Source of the DNA: an uncultured Oscillospiraceae bacterium
GTDB lineage: Bacteria; Bacillota; Clostridia; Oscillospirales; Oscillospiraceae
Assembly: GCA_934572445.1 (NCBI GenBank)
Contig: CAKTLD010000035.1
Span: 1 to 15,962 of the forward strand
Reading direction: 5' to 3'
DNA: 15,962 bases
The position numbers and the translations under genes were made by a program. Under the pieces are notes generated by a model. That model was not told the DNA's origin. It ran no database searches and was given only the letters and a program-made list of their open reading frames with translations. This document shows, piece by piece, positions 1 through 6,288 of this stretch (position 1 is the stretch's first letter; every line of letters begins with the position of its first letter).

Positions 1-16
1 CCTTTGGCATAGAAAA

Positions 17-69
17 CACCCCATTTCTTAGTACAAGTATTTTATCATACTCGTCTAACAAATGGGGTG
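17..69. repeat. AT-rich imperfect palindrome; possible operon terminator
   Basis: The outer 10 bases (17-26, CACCCCATTT) are perfectly complementary to 60-69. Inside them TTAG (28-31) pairs with CTAA (55-58) and AGTAT (36-40) pairs with ATACT (47-51), leaving a six-base loop. On the minus strand the hairpin lies 36 bases after the peptidase stop codon and is followed by TTTTCT, so it could end transcription of the phage-like block. It is far more AT-rich than the neighbouring genes. An ATG at 10-8 on the minus strand, 6 bases beyond the hairpin and preceded by GGGGTG, could start another gene that leaves the window after three codons. An end of a mobile element is an alternative explanation. 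The palindrome is certain; its role is not. Confidence 0.55.
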
Positions 70-104
70 CGGTTCAGGTCTCCCCGCCGGCTCCTTTTCC
101 GTTT

Positions 105-764
105 CTATTTTCCCGTCCGCCCGCTCAGCTGCGCGGCAAAGCGCTGCAAGAGCACAGCCAGCTGTTCGCGCGTCACAAAGCTGCGGTACTGCTTATTTCC
201 CGTCCCGTCGCCCGTGATCAGCCCCGTTTCCTCGGCCCAGGCGCGCGCCTCGGCGCTCCACGCCGCGGGCGCTCGCTGCGCCTGCGCCTTGTAGTAGGTC
301 TCCAGCATCGTATTGAACTGTTCCTGCGTCATCTCTTCCTCCTCATACGGCGGCATCGGCGGGGGATAGCGGCCCGCGCGCACCATCGCGCCCGAGTACG
401 TCCCGCCCGCGTCCCATTGAAAATGCGGCCGGTCCGGAAAGCTTCTCCAATCTCCGCCCCAGGAAAAGCCCACACGCTTGCCCAGCTTGCCCATCCGCTC
501 AAAGAACGCCGGATCGTCATACTCGTGCCCCGCCTCATTTTTGCAGATGTCAAACGCCAATCCTGCATTTTCTCCGTGGAATGACGGTGTCACCGCGCCC
601 GCGGCGGCATAGCCCTGCTTTGCCAGCCATTGCTGATACGCTGCGTCGCGCACCGTCTCCGTCACCAGCACGCGCAGTCCCTCGCGCTCGGCGAGCGCGA
701 GCAGCCTGCGGCAGTTTTCCGCCACGTCCGCGCGCAGCGCGCCGATTTCCCGGCTGTGCCGCAT
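105..764 (-). CDS. M15-family peptidoglycan peptidase (endolysin) with C-terminal SLH-like motif
   Basis: Predicted zinc peptidase of the M15 (CwlK/VanY-like) group that cuts the peptide part of peptidoglycan to release particles. The N-terminal two thirds hold the family pattern: an SFHGENAGLAFD segment with H63 and D72 as expected zinc ligands, then GGDW and a DRPHF segment with H114 as the third ligand. After a proline and glutamate-rich linker, about residues 168-212 resemble a single S-layer-homology motif (WAEETGLITGDG, then FVTREQLAVLLQRFA), which would anchor the enzyme to secondary wall polymers. The gene starts 1 base after the holin-like ORF, with a GGAGGAGAGC ribosome site across that junction. 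It is the last gene of the block. The peptidase assignment is firm; the exact bond cleaved (L-Ala-D-Glu or D-Ala-D-Ala) cannot be told. Confidence 0.88.
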   Translation of the reverse strand: MRHSREIGALRADVAENCRRLLALAEREGLRVLVTETVRDAAYQQWLAKQGYAAAGAVTPSFHGENAGLAFDICKNEAGHEYDDPAFFERMGKLGKRVGFSWGGDWRSFPDRPHFQWDAGGTYSGAMVRAGRYPPPMPPYEEEEMTQEQFNTMLETYYKAQAQRAPAAWSAEARAWAEETGLITGDGTGNKQYRSFVTREQLAVLLQRFAAQLSGRTGK

Positions 765-765
765 C

Positions 766-954
766 TCAGCTCTCCTCCGCTGTCTTTCCGTTCTGTGTGC
801 CGAAGTAGAACGCGATCACCATCAGATACACCGTGTTGAACTCCCTGCTCACGCTTCCCTGCACCGTCAGCACGCAGAACGTCACCGTCAGCGCGATCGT
901 CACCAGACTCTTCACGCTCATCAGCCCTGCCAGTCTTTTTTTCAGCAGCTCCAT
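766..954 (-). CDS. Small holin-like membrane protein
   Basis: A 62-residue protein with a basic N-terminus (KKR), a hydrophobic segment at about 16-31 and a second at about 39-52, ending in a short charged tail. Size, two likely membrane segments and position directly before the endolysin gene fit a holin, which would form membrane lesions to give the peptidase access to the wall. It begins 7 bases after the preceding membrane-protein gene, with a GGTGAGAAG ribosome site. No specific holin family is recognised, so the function rests on topology and context. It could also be an accessory or antiholin partner of the neighbouring 90-residue protein. Confidence 0.6.
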   Translation of the reverse strand: MELLKKRLAGLMSVKSLVTIALTVTFCVLTVQGSVSREFNTVYLMVIAFYFGTQNGKTAEES

Positions 955-961
955 GCTCTTC

Positions 962-1234
962 TCACCCCTCGCAATCGATCCCGCGGCAGACGGATTCGTA
1001 GATCACGCCGCCCGCCGTATTCTCCGCCTTTGCCTTCCCATAGTAGCAGGCCGCGCTCGTCCCGTAAGCGCCCCAGGCCGCCGTCACCATCGCCGCGATC
1101 CACGGCAGCGTGCCGGCAAAATCCGCCGCCACCGCCAGCTTCGCCAGCGCAAAGCTCTCATACGTCGTGTAGAGCAGCACCGCGCTCTCCACGAGCAGCA
1201 GGAGCTTGGAAAAACAGATCCGTCTTTTTTTCAT
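962..1234 (-). CDS. Small membrane protein of the lysis cassette
   Basis: A 90-residue protein with a basic start (MKKRR), a hydrophobic stretch at about 11-25 and a longer one at about 43-66, and a polar C-terminal part with two cysteines (C83 and C88). Its start codon overlaps the stop of the XhlA-like gene by four bases (ATGA), so translation is probably coupled. It lies between the XhlA-like gene and another small membrane protein, in the position of xhlB (the holin) in PBSX. I do not recognise a specific family. It may be the holin itself or part of a multi-component holin system. Confidence 0.6.
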   Translation of the reverse strand: MKKRRICFSKLLLLVESAVLLYTTYESFALAKLAVAADFAGTLPWIAAMVTAAWGAYGTSAACYYGKAKAENTAGGVIYESVCRGIDCEG

Positions 1235-1527
1235 ACGCTCCCTCCTGTCATCAGCAGGGAGAGCGCCGCCCCGATCAGCACATACAGCACGCGGTCGATC
1301 ATCGCGTCCCAGCGTCTGCCCGGCTTCTGCGTGATGGTCTTCACGTCCGCCTTGATCTCCTTCACGTCCGCCTCCACGCCCATCTCGCGCGAGGCCAGCA
1401 CCTCCACTGCCGTTACCAGCTTATTCAGGTCCTTCTGCTGCTGTTCCAGCTTCTCGATGCGGTGCGTGTTCGCCCGCGCGCGCTGTTCGGTCTCGGTGAG
1501 CTTTACGTTCATCTCCTGCTCAGTCAT
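1231..1527 (-). CDS. xhlA: XhlA-like hemolysin/lysis protein
   Basis: A 98-residue protein with a long charged heptad-like coiled coil over about residues 5-68 and one C-terminal membrane segment at about 80-94, the typical architecture of XhlA. In PBSX, XhlA is a membrane-associated protein that acts with the XhlB holin and the XlyA amidase in host lysis. The gene overlaps the upstream gpI-like gene and the downstream membrane-protein gene by four bases each (ATGA). Position after the last baseplate gene and before the lysis genes matches PBSX, except that the tail fibre genes normally found between them are missing. Confidence 0.8.
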   Translation of the reverse strand: MTEQEMNVKLTETEQRARANTHRIEKLEQQQKDLNKLVTAVEVLASREMGVEADVKEIKADVKTITQKPGRRWDAMIDRVLYVLIGAALSLLMTGGSV

Positions 1528-2099
1528 GCGTCAGGCACCGCCTTTTCAAAGCTCTCCCAGGTGTGCCCCGCCGCCTCCACGCTCCGCCAGGTGAAGCCCT
1601 GCGCCTCGCACTCGCGCCACGTCAGATACCGGAAGCAGAATTCCACCAGCAGGTGGCACGGGATGATATCCAAAATGATGTTCTCCACCTGCGTGAACTC
1701 CTCCGGTACGCCCACAGTGTTCGGAAACCATACCTTCACCGTCCCCTGCTTTTCCGTCTCCTCCGCCAGCGCGCGGATACCGCAGCCGCCCAGCGTTGCG
1801 TTGATCGCGTCCAGCGTAAAGCAGTCGGTGTTGATGCGCTCCAGCGCCGCGATGGCCTCGCGCCGCAGCGCGGTCGAAACGTTCACCGGGCAGCGGGCAA
1901 AAAGCTTTTCCCTGCGTGCGAGTCCTTCTCCCTCTGCCGTGGGAAGGACCCCCTCGCGTTCGGCGTATTCCAGTCTTTCCTGTGCACCGTCCAGCGCCCT
2001 CCCCGCCGCGTACAGCTCGCCGCCGCTGATGCTCCCGCGTTCCGTGCGATAGATGCGCAGCGGCTCCAGAAGGGTGCACAGATAATCGTAATACCCCAT
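1524..2099 (-). CDS. YmfQ/XkdU-like (gpI-like, DUF2313) baseplate wedge protein
   Basis: A 191-residue protein resembling the YmfQ/DUF2313 family, which corresponds to P2 gpI and PBSX XkdU. These proteins sit at the outer end of the baseplate wedge and usually attach the tail fibres. The N-terminal MGYYDYLCTLLEPLRIY segment and the middle LRREAIAALERI and VKVWFP segments fit the family, as does its place right after the gpJ gene, which it overlaps by one base (TAATG). Residues 159-188 form three imperfect ten-residue repeats of the type xTWxxxExxG. No fibre gene follows, so these repeats may be an attachment point for a receptor-binding protein encoded elsewhere. The family call is good; the role of the repeats is inference. 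Confidence 0.78.
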   Translation of the reverse strand: MGYYDYLCTLLEPLRIYRTERGSISGGELYAAGRALDGAQERLEYAEREGVLPTAEGEGLARREKLFARCPVNVSTALRREAIAALERINTDCFTLDAINATLGGCGIRALAEETEKQGTVKVWFPNTVGVPEEFTQVENIILDIIPCHLLVEFCFRYLTWRECEAQGFTWRSVEAAGHTWESFEKAVPDA

Positions 2100-3166
2100 T
2101 ACGCCTCACCCTCTCCGATCTCCGTCAGCGTCACCGTACCCAGCACCGGCAGCTCTGTCGCCCCCACGTCCACATCCTCCGCAGGCCCGAGCAGATGGCA
2201 GTTTTTCACGCCCTCCACTCCATAAAGGATGCTCGCCAGCTTTGCCGCATACACGCTCTCGCCCAGCCGCTCGCCGGTAAAATACGCCTGAAGCGCCGCC
2301 GTCGCCGCGTCGGTGATCTCCTGCATCGTCCAGCCCTGCTCCGCCGTCAGCTCCGCGCGGATGTCCACCGTCTTCTCCGTCGGTGCCTTGACCTCCACAT
2401 CCACCGCGATCTCGCGTTTTTTCTGCAAGACCGCCTCGATCTCGACGAGCAGCTCGTCGGACGGCGTGCCCGCGTGCGTCGAAACGTACACGTCCACCGT
2501 CCCGATGCCGCGCGCACGGCCCACAGCCTTCGCCGCCGCCACGCCGGAAAACCCCATCGCCTCCAGCTCGTAAAAGGCCGCGTTCGCGCCGTTCGGCAGC
2601 CGCTTGAAGCTCTCCAGAATACGCAGACGCAGCGCCTCGTCGCTCTCCTCGTCGCTCCCTCCTGCAAAGGCCTCAGGATTGCTGCACTGTGTGATCCCCA
2701 CCGGATAGACCGACATGATGTGCACCGCTCCCGCGATCGCGTTGCCGTCCGCGCCCGCCTCCGCGGCGACAGCCGGCACGTCCACATAGCTGCTGCCGCG
2801 CCGGAGCACCGCCGCCTCCGTCGTCTCAAATCGCACGCCCGCCGCCGTCATCACCGTGCTGCCCTTTTCGACCGGATAATCCGCTGCCGCGGCAGCAGGC
2901 GCGGAAAAGCGCAGCACGCCCTCCGCCTTGGTCGCCGGGAGGCGCGTGATCGCGCGCGTCTGTGCGTGATAGTCCAGATACATTCCCCGCGCCGTCTGCG
3001 GAAAGCTCTGATCCAGCACCCAGTCCGCCTGCGCCAGCAGCGCCTGCACCTCGCTCGCCAGCGCATACAGGCGCACCATCAGGTCGCAGCCGTCGTTGGG
3101 CGTAAAGCCCGTCTCCTGCGCAAACGCCGCGCGCATCCGCTCATAGATCGTCTTCAGTTCCTCCAT
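2099..3166 (-). CDS. Baseplate J-like wedge protein (XkdT-like)
   Basis: A 355-residue protein of the gpJ/XkdT family, a structural component of the baseplate wedges of contractile tails. Recognisable features are the N-terminal helical region with a DCDLMVRLYAL-like segment (here GCDLMVRLYALASEV), the RGMYLDYHAQTRAITR motif near residues 60-75, the beta-rich EKGSTVMTAAGVRFETTE region, and the conserved GGSDEESDEALRLRIL segment near the middle. Length is close to that of XkdT. It lies seven bases after the gp25-like wedge gene, with a GGAGGAAG ribosome site inside that gene's last codons, and is followed by the gpI-like gene. The order W-J-I is the standard wedge order in P2-like and PBSX-like tails. 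Confidence 0.9.
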   Translation of the reverse strand: MEELKTIYERMRAAFAQETGFTPNDGCDLMVRLYALASEVQALLAQADWVLDQSFPQTARGMYLDYHAQTRAITRLPATKAEGVLRFSAPAAAAADYPVEKGSTVMTAAGVRFETTEAAVLRRGSSYVDVPAVAAEAGADGNAIAGAVHIMSVYPVGITQCSNPEAFAGGSDEESDEALRLRILESFKRLPNGANAAFYELEAMGFSGVAAAKAVGRARGIGTVDVYVSTHAGTPSDELLVEIEAVLQKKREIAVDVEVKAPTEKTVDIRAELTAEQGWTMQEITDAATAALQAYFTGERLGESVYAAKLASILYGVEGVKNCHLLGPAEDVDVGATELPVLGTVTLTEIGEGEA

Positions 3167-3173
3167 GCCTCGC

Positions 3174-3527
3174 TCATCTTCCTCCTATCGTCACGCGCAC
3201 GGTCGTATCCTCCCCGCCGCAGCGCAGCGCGGTCTCCAGTTCCAGAAGGTCTCCCTGCTCCCGCAGCGTCACGCCGCTCACCGTCAGCTCTTCCTCATCC
3301 GCCAGCGCCTCCGCCACATACTTTTTTGCCGCCGAGGCGCGTCTTTCCGGCGTCTCGCGCCACAAAAGGTGCAGCCTGCTGCCCAGCTCCGGTATGAGCG
3401 CATAGCTCCCCCGCCGCACGCTCAGCTTGAAAAGCACACGCTCCAGAAGCTCCGCCGCTCCGCTCACGCGCACGAGCCCGCCCGCGCCATCGCTCACATA
3501 GTCGCGCTCTCTGATCTTCAGCTCCAT
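3174..3527 (-). CDS. gp25/gpW-like baseplate wedge protein (XkdS-like)
   Basis: A 117-residue protein in the position of XkdS, a gp25-like wedge component that links the baseplate hub region to the sheath in contractile tails. It shows the family-style core: ELLERVLFKLSVRRGS followed by PELGSRLHLL, then a helical region ending in ADEEELTVSGVTL and a beta-strand C-terminus. It begins two bases after the gpV-like gene stop codon (TGA-GA-ATG) and precedes the gpJ gene. The family is assigned from these segments and gene order; sequence conservation in this group is low. Confidence 0.78.
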   Translation of the reverse strand: MELKIRERDYVSDGAGGLVRVSGAAELLERVLFKLSVRRGSYALIPELGSRLHLLWRETPERRASAAKKYVAEALADEEELTVSGVTLREQGDLLELETALRCGGEDTTVRVTIGGR

Positions 3528-3529
3528 TC

Positions 3530-3910
3530 TCAGCCTCCCAGTCCCAGATACGGCATTCCGTTGATAAACAGCACTCCGTTGATATCGATGCGCCCGTTGT
3601 TATGCAGCACGATCTCCGTCCCCGCCGCAGCTGAACGGATGCGCACCTCCCCGGGCGCAAGGCCGTCCGCCGCCTCCCGCACCTCGCCGGTAGCATAGGC
3701 TTCCTCCCCGAAGCTCCCGCCGCGCACCACCAGCACGTCCGTTCCCTTGCGCGGCAGCCATTCATATCCGCCCGGCCCGACGGTCTTCACCTCGCGCCGC
3801 TCCCCGCTGCTGAACACCGCCGTCTCGCCGCCCTCGATCGTCACTGTCCCGTCCTGGGCCGACGCCGTGTCCTGCAGCTCATGCCGTGCCAGCTTTCCCG
3901 ATAGCCACAT
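3530..3910 (-). CDS. gpV/Gp45-like baseplate spike protein
   Basis: A 126-residue protein resembling phage baseplate assembly protein V, the trimeric membrane-piercing spike at the tip of contractile tails. The N-terminal half looks like the OB-type domain (VKTVGPGGYEWLPRKGTDVLVV). The C-terminal part (about residues 90-126) is a short repetitive beta-strand region, EIVLHNNGRIDINGVLFING, typical of the beginning of the beta-helical needle and ending in glycines. It sits six bases after the hub gene and two bases before the gp25-like gene. The needle is short compared with P2 gpV. PBSX has a different small gene (xkdR) here, so this is a local difference from that model. Confidence 0.8.
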   Translation of the reverse strand: MWLSGKLARHELQDTASAQDGTVTIEGGETAVFSSGERREVKTVGPGGYEWLPRKGTDVLVVRGGSFGEEAYATGEVREAADGLAPGEVRIRSAAAGTEIVLHNNGRIDINGVLFINGMPYLGLGG

Positions 3911-3916
3911 TCCTTT

Positions 3917-4852
3917 TCACTCCCTCTGCATCGTCACTTCGCTCGCCTCGCCCGTCTCGCCGAGGCGGCGCTTCACCTCGATCACCCGAAACTCGCCCGT
4001 CACGCCAAGCTTCGTTCCCGTCACCCTTGCCGTATCCCCGGGCGCGGCGTCAAAGCGTCCCGCCACCGTCACGCTCAGCGTCTCTGCGCCCTCCTTCGAT
4101 TTTTTGATCTGATATTCGCCCGTATAGCGCATCCTCCGCTCGCCGCTGCGTGCCGGCACATAAAAGACTCTCCGTCCTTCTCCCCCGCGCGCCAGGAACT
4201 CCTCGTTCCGCACGCTCTGCTTCGCGCCCGTTCTCCGGTCCACCACCAGCGCCTCGGCGATTACGCCGTAGCGCCTGTCGCAGTAGCGCAGCGCCGTCAC
4301 CGGCGTCGTGCTGTCGATTGTCACGCTCCCGCTGCGGCGCTTTCTTGTCAGCTCCATCGTCCCGTTTTTATGGAAGTACGGCGTCAACCCGCCGTAAAGC
4401 ACCGCAAAATCGTTCACCGCCTTCCACTGGCTCGACCCGTTCGCCACGCGGTAGCGCGGCGCACCCGCCGCATCCCAGGCCGTGCATACGATGCCGCAGG
4501 ACTCCGCATGGTTGCGCAGGATCTCCGCCGTCGTTGCCCACTGGTAGCTTGCAGCCTCCGCTTCGTTGTCCAGCAGCAGCGCGGCCATGCCGCGCCCGCT
4601 CAGCGTCAGCAGCACACCGTCCTCGCCGCAGCTCGCGCCACATTCGTCGATCACACCCGCAAACTGCACCTCTCCGTCCTCACGCGCCGTAAAGCGCACG
4701 GCGGTGCGCAGCGTCTCCGCCATGTCCGCCTCATAGGGGCAGCGCAGCGCAAAGCTGTCGCACGGCACGCTTCCTGTGTAGCACAGCTCCCACCTCAGCA
4801 GCACCGGCAGCTCGTATTCCTCTCCGTCGCAGGTGGTCACATATCCCTTCAT
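3917..4852 (-). CDS. Baseplate hub protein (XkdQ/gpD late control-like)
   Basis: About 311 residues, resembling XkdQ and gpD-like hub proteins that form the ring between the tail tube and the spike. Family-like features are the N-terminal beta-rich part with a WELCYTGSVPCDSF segment, the central DECGASCGEDG and LSGRGMAALLLDNEA segment, ATTAEILRNHAESCGI, and the YGGLTPYFHKNGTMELT region. The start is ambiguous: GTG at 4855 overlaps the LysM gene by four bases, while ATG at 4852 overlaps it by one. ATG is preferred as the commoner codon. It follows the LysM-protein gene and precedes the spike gene, the usual order. Confidence 0.82.
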   Translation of the reverse strand: MKGYVTTCDGEEYELPVLLRWELCYTGSVPCDSFALRCPYEADMAETLRTAVRFTAREDGEVQFAGVIDECGASCGEDGVLLTLSGRGMAALLLDNEAEAASYQWATTAEILRNHAESCGIVCTAWDAAGAPRYRVANGSSQWKAVNDFAVLYGGLTPYFHKNGTMELTRKRRSGSVTIDSTTPVTALRYCDRRYGVIAEALVVDRRTGAKQSVRNEEFLARGGEGRRVFYVPARSGERRMRYTGEYQIKKSKEGAETLSVTVAGRFDAAPGDTARVTGTKLGVTGEFRVIEVKRRLGETGEASEVTMQRE

Positions 4853-5415
4853 CACGGCAGCGTCACCTTCTCCCCCACGGTGATCTCATTTGGGTTCCGG
4901 ATCTGCGGGTTTGCCTTCAGCAGCGCCGCCAGCGTCACGCCGTTCTCCCGTGCAATGCCCCACAGCGTATCGCCGCGCTGCACGGTGCAGCTTCCGCCGC
5001 CCGCCGCGTGCTGCGCGGCCGTTCCGCCGTCGCTTCCCGTCACGCGGATCAGCGCCGTATCCAGCGGGCTCGTTTCCCAGAAGGCAAAGCGGTAGCGCAC
5101 ATAGTCCTCCAGCGGCTGCTGGGCAAGCTCCAGCTTCACGAAGTATGCCCGCGACGCCTGCCACACCGGATGGATCAGCAGCCCCGCGCCGCCCTCGTAA
5201 AATACCGTCGCAAGCCTTTTGAACTCATCGTAGGCGCCCTCGCCCGCGAACACGCCCTCGCCCTCCATCACGCGGTAGCTCAGTCCCAGATCCTGCATCC
5301 CGTAGCGTCCGAACGGCACTTTCGCCGCCGCCACCGCGCGGCGGAAGGTGATCGTGTACGTCTCCGGATTATGCGGCCACACATAGTCCTTGTACCGCAT
5401 CGGTGCCAGCCTCAT
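4852..5415 (-). CDS. LysM-containing baseplate/tail protein (XkdP/gp53-like)
   Basis: A 187-residue protein with a beta-rich N-terminal domain (ETYTITFRRAV, then YGMQDLGLSYRVMEGEGVF) like XkdP and related LysM baseplate proteins, and a C-terminal LysM domain at about 143-187 (TVQRGDTLWGIARENGVTL followed by NP and the final VGEKVTLP). In contractile tails this protein caps the hub region at the end of the tube, and LysM may bind peptidoglycan. The ATG at 5415 is chosen over an in-frame ATG at 5457: the former has a GAGGAAGG ribosome site just after the stop of the preceding gene, whereas the latter has none and would overlap that gene by 26 bases. It is coupled to the hub gene. Confidence 0.85.
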   Translation of the reverse strand: MRLAPMRYKDYVWPHNPETYTITFRRAVAAAKVPFGRYGMQDLGLSYRVMEGEGVFAGEGAYDEFKRLATVFYEGGAGLLIHPVWQASRAYFVKLELAQQPLEDYVRYRFAFWETSPLDTALIRVTGSDGGTAAQHAAGGGSCTVQRGDTLWGIARENGVTLAALLKANPQIRNPNEITVGEKVTLP

Positions 5416-5431
5416 CTCTCTCGTTCCTTCC

Positions 5432-5989
5432 TCAGTAGTATAAAAAGCCGCCGTCATAGCGCCGCGCGTCGCGCTCCAGACTCAGCGAAAATTCCTCCGT
5501 CCCGCGCAGCTCCTGCTCCCGCGGCAGCGCAAAGCTGTCCTGTCCGCGCGCGTCGGCTGCCCGCGCGCCTGCCGCTCCGCTTTTTCCCAGCTCCTGCCGC
5601 AGCCACGCCGCGCTTCCGCCGCTCTGCGCGTCGCTGTCCTCCGCTGCGCGCTCCGCCTGCCGCGCGATACCCTGCAGTGTCTCCCCCGCAAGAGCCTGCA
5701 GCGCTCTCTGCTCCGTTTCCCGCGGCTCCGCCGTGTTGAGTCCCAGCTTCTCCGCCAGGCGTCTCGCGTCCGTCTCCCGCGCGGTCTGCTGTGCGCGGCC
5801 CTCCGCGCCGTCCGCAGCGGCGGTGTCCGCCGTCTCCTGAGCCCGTGCCGCGCTCTCTTCTCTTTGTGCCGCGTCGTCCGTTCTCTGCTCCGCCGCGCGC
5901 GGAGCAAGGGCAAGGCGGCGTCTGAGCGTCTCCTCCCGCTCGCGCCACAGTGCTCCGCTGCGCTGCAGCACCCATTCGATGTAATTCAC
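5432..5989 (-). CDS. Short helical protein in the tape-measure position
   Basis: A 185-residue protein not recognised as a known family. It lies between the tail assembly chaperones and the LysM protein, exactly where PBSX and other contractile-tail elements carry a tape-measure gene of many hundred codons. The sequence is mostly A, E, R and Q and is predicted to be helical or coiled-coil for most of its length. It has no hydrophobic segment, which tape measures usually contain. The C-terminus (SLSLERDARRYDGGFLYY) is aromatic and distinct. It starts with GTG, overlapping the previous gene by four bases (GTGA). It may be a minimal ruler, a remnant of a deleted tape measure, or an unrelated tail factor. 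The reading frame is intact. Confidence 0.65.
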   Translation of the reverse strand: MNYIEWVLQRSGALWREREETLRRRLALAPRAAEQRTDDAAQREESAARAQETADTAAADGAEGRAQQTARETDARRLAEKLGLNTAEPRETEQRALQALAGETLQGIARQAERAAEDSDAQSGGSAAWLRQELGKSGAAGARAADARGQDSFALPREQELRGTEEFSLSLERDARRYDGGFLYY

Positions 5990-6279
5990 GCTCTGCCGCC
6001 CTCCTTCATGCGCAGGTACCGCGCCATGTCAAAGCCCTCGTTTTCCCCGCCCGCCGTCCCGGCGAGCAGCTCCCCGCACACGCTGCACCGCGCCTCGCCC
6101 GCGCGCCTTCTGCACGCGGGGCACAGCCGCTCCAGCTCCTCCTCCCGGTCCAGCAGCTCGTGGATCAGGCAGTAGAGGTAGTCCCCGTCCGTCATCTCCC
6201 GTGCGCGCTTTTCGCTCGGCAGCGCTCCGGCATATCGGAGCACGCGCCATTTCAGCCGCTCGTAGGGCGCGTGCTCCAT
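5986..6279 (-). CDS. Tail assembly chaperone second ORF (gpT-like), zinc-ribbon, read by -1 frameshift
   Basis: The frame encodes 97 residues from ATG 6279. It is -1 relative to the preceding chaperone gene and overlaps it by 28 bases. No good ribosome site precedes the ATG, which sits 2 bases after the slippery run, so it is probably made mainly as a fusion: 118 residues of the upstream protein, a serine, then this segment, 216 residues in all. By analogy with lambda gpG-gpGT, the short and long forms would together assist tube assembly around the tape measure. The segment contains a compact zinc-ribbon pattern, CPAC and CSVC separated by eight residues. A free-standing product cannot be excluded. 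Confidence 0.75.
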   Translation of the reverse strand: MEHAPYERLKWRVLRYAGALPSEKRAREMTDGDYLYCLIHELLDREEELERLCPACRRRAGEARCSVCGELLAGTAGGENEGFDMARYLRMKEGGRA

Positions 6280-6288
6280 GCTTTTTTT
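6237..6288 (-). promoter_or_regulatory. Programmed -1 ribosomal frameshift site with stem-loop
   Basis: On the minus strand the zero-frame codons are CTA AAA AAA GCA, giving an in-frame A_AAA_AAA slippery heptamer at 6288-6282. Four bases later a perfect 12-bp stem begins (6277-6266 with 6248-6237) around a 17-base loop (6265-6249), and the zero-frame TGA at 6254-6252 lies in that loop. A -1 slip joins the chaperone ORF to the downstream zinc-ribbon ORF. Slippery heptamer, short spacer and strong stem are the elements established for tail-chaperone and dnaX frameshifting. Confidence 0.88.

Noticed and set aside
5416..5457. Upstream ATG (5457) for the LysM protein
   Set aside because: It has no ribosome site and overlaps the previous gene. 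The ATG at 5415 has GAGGAAGG at a suitable distance.
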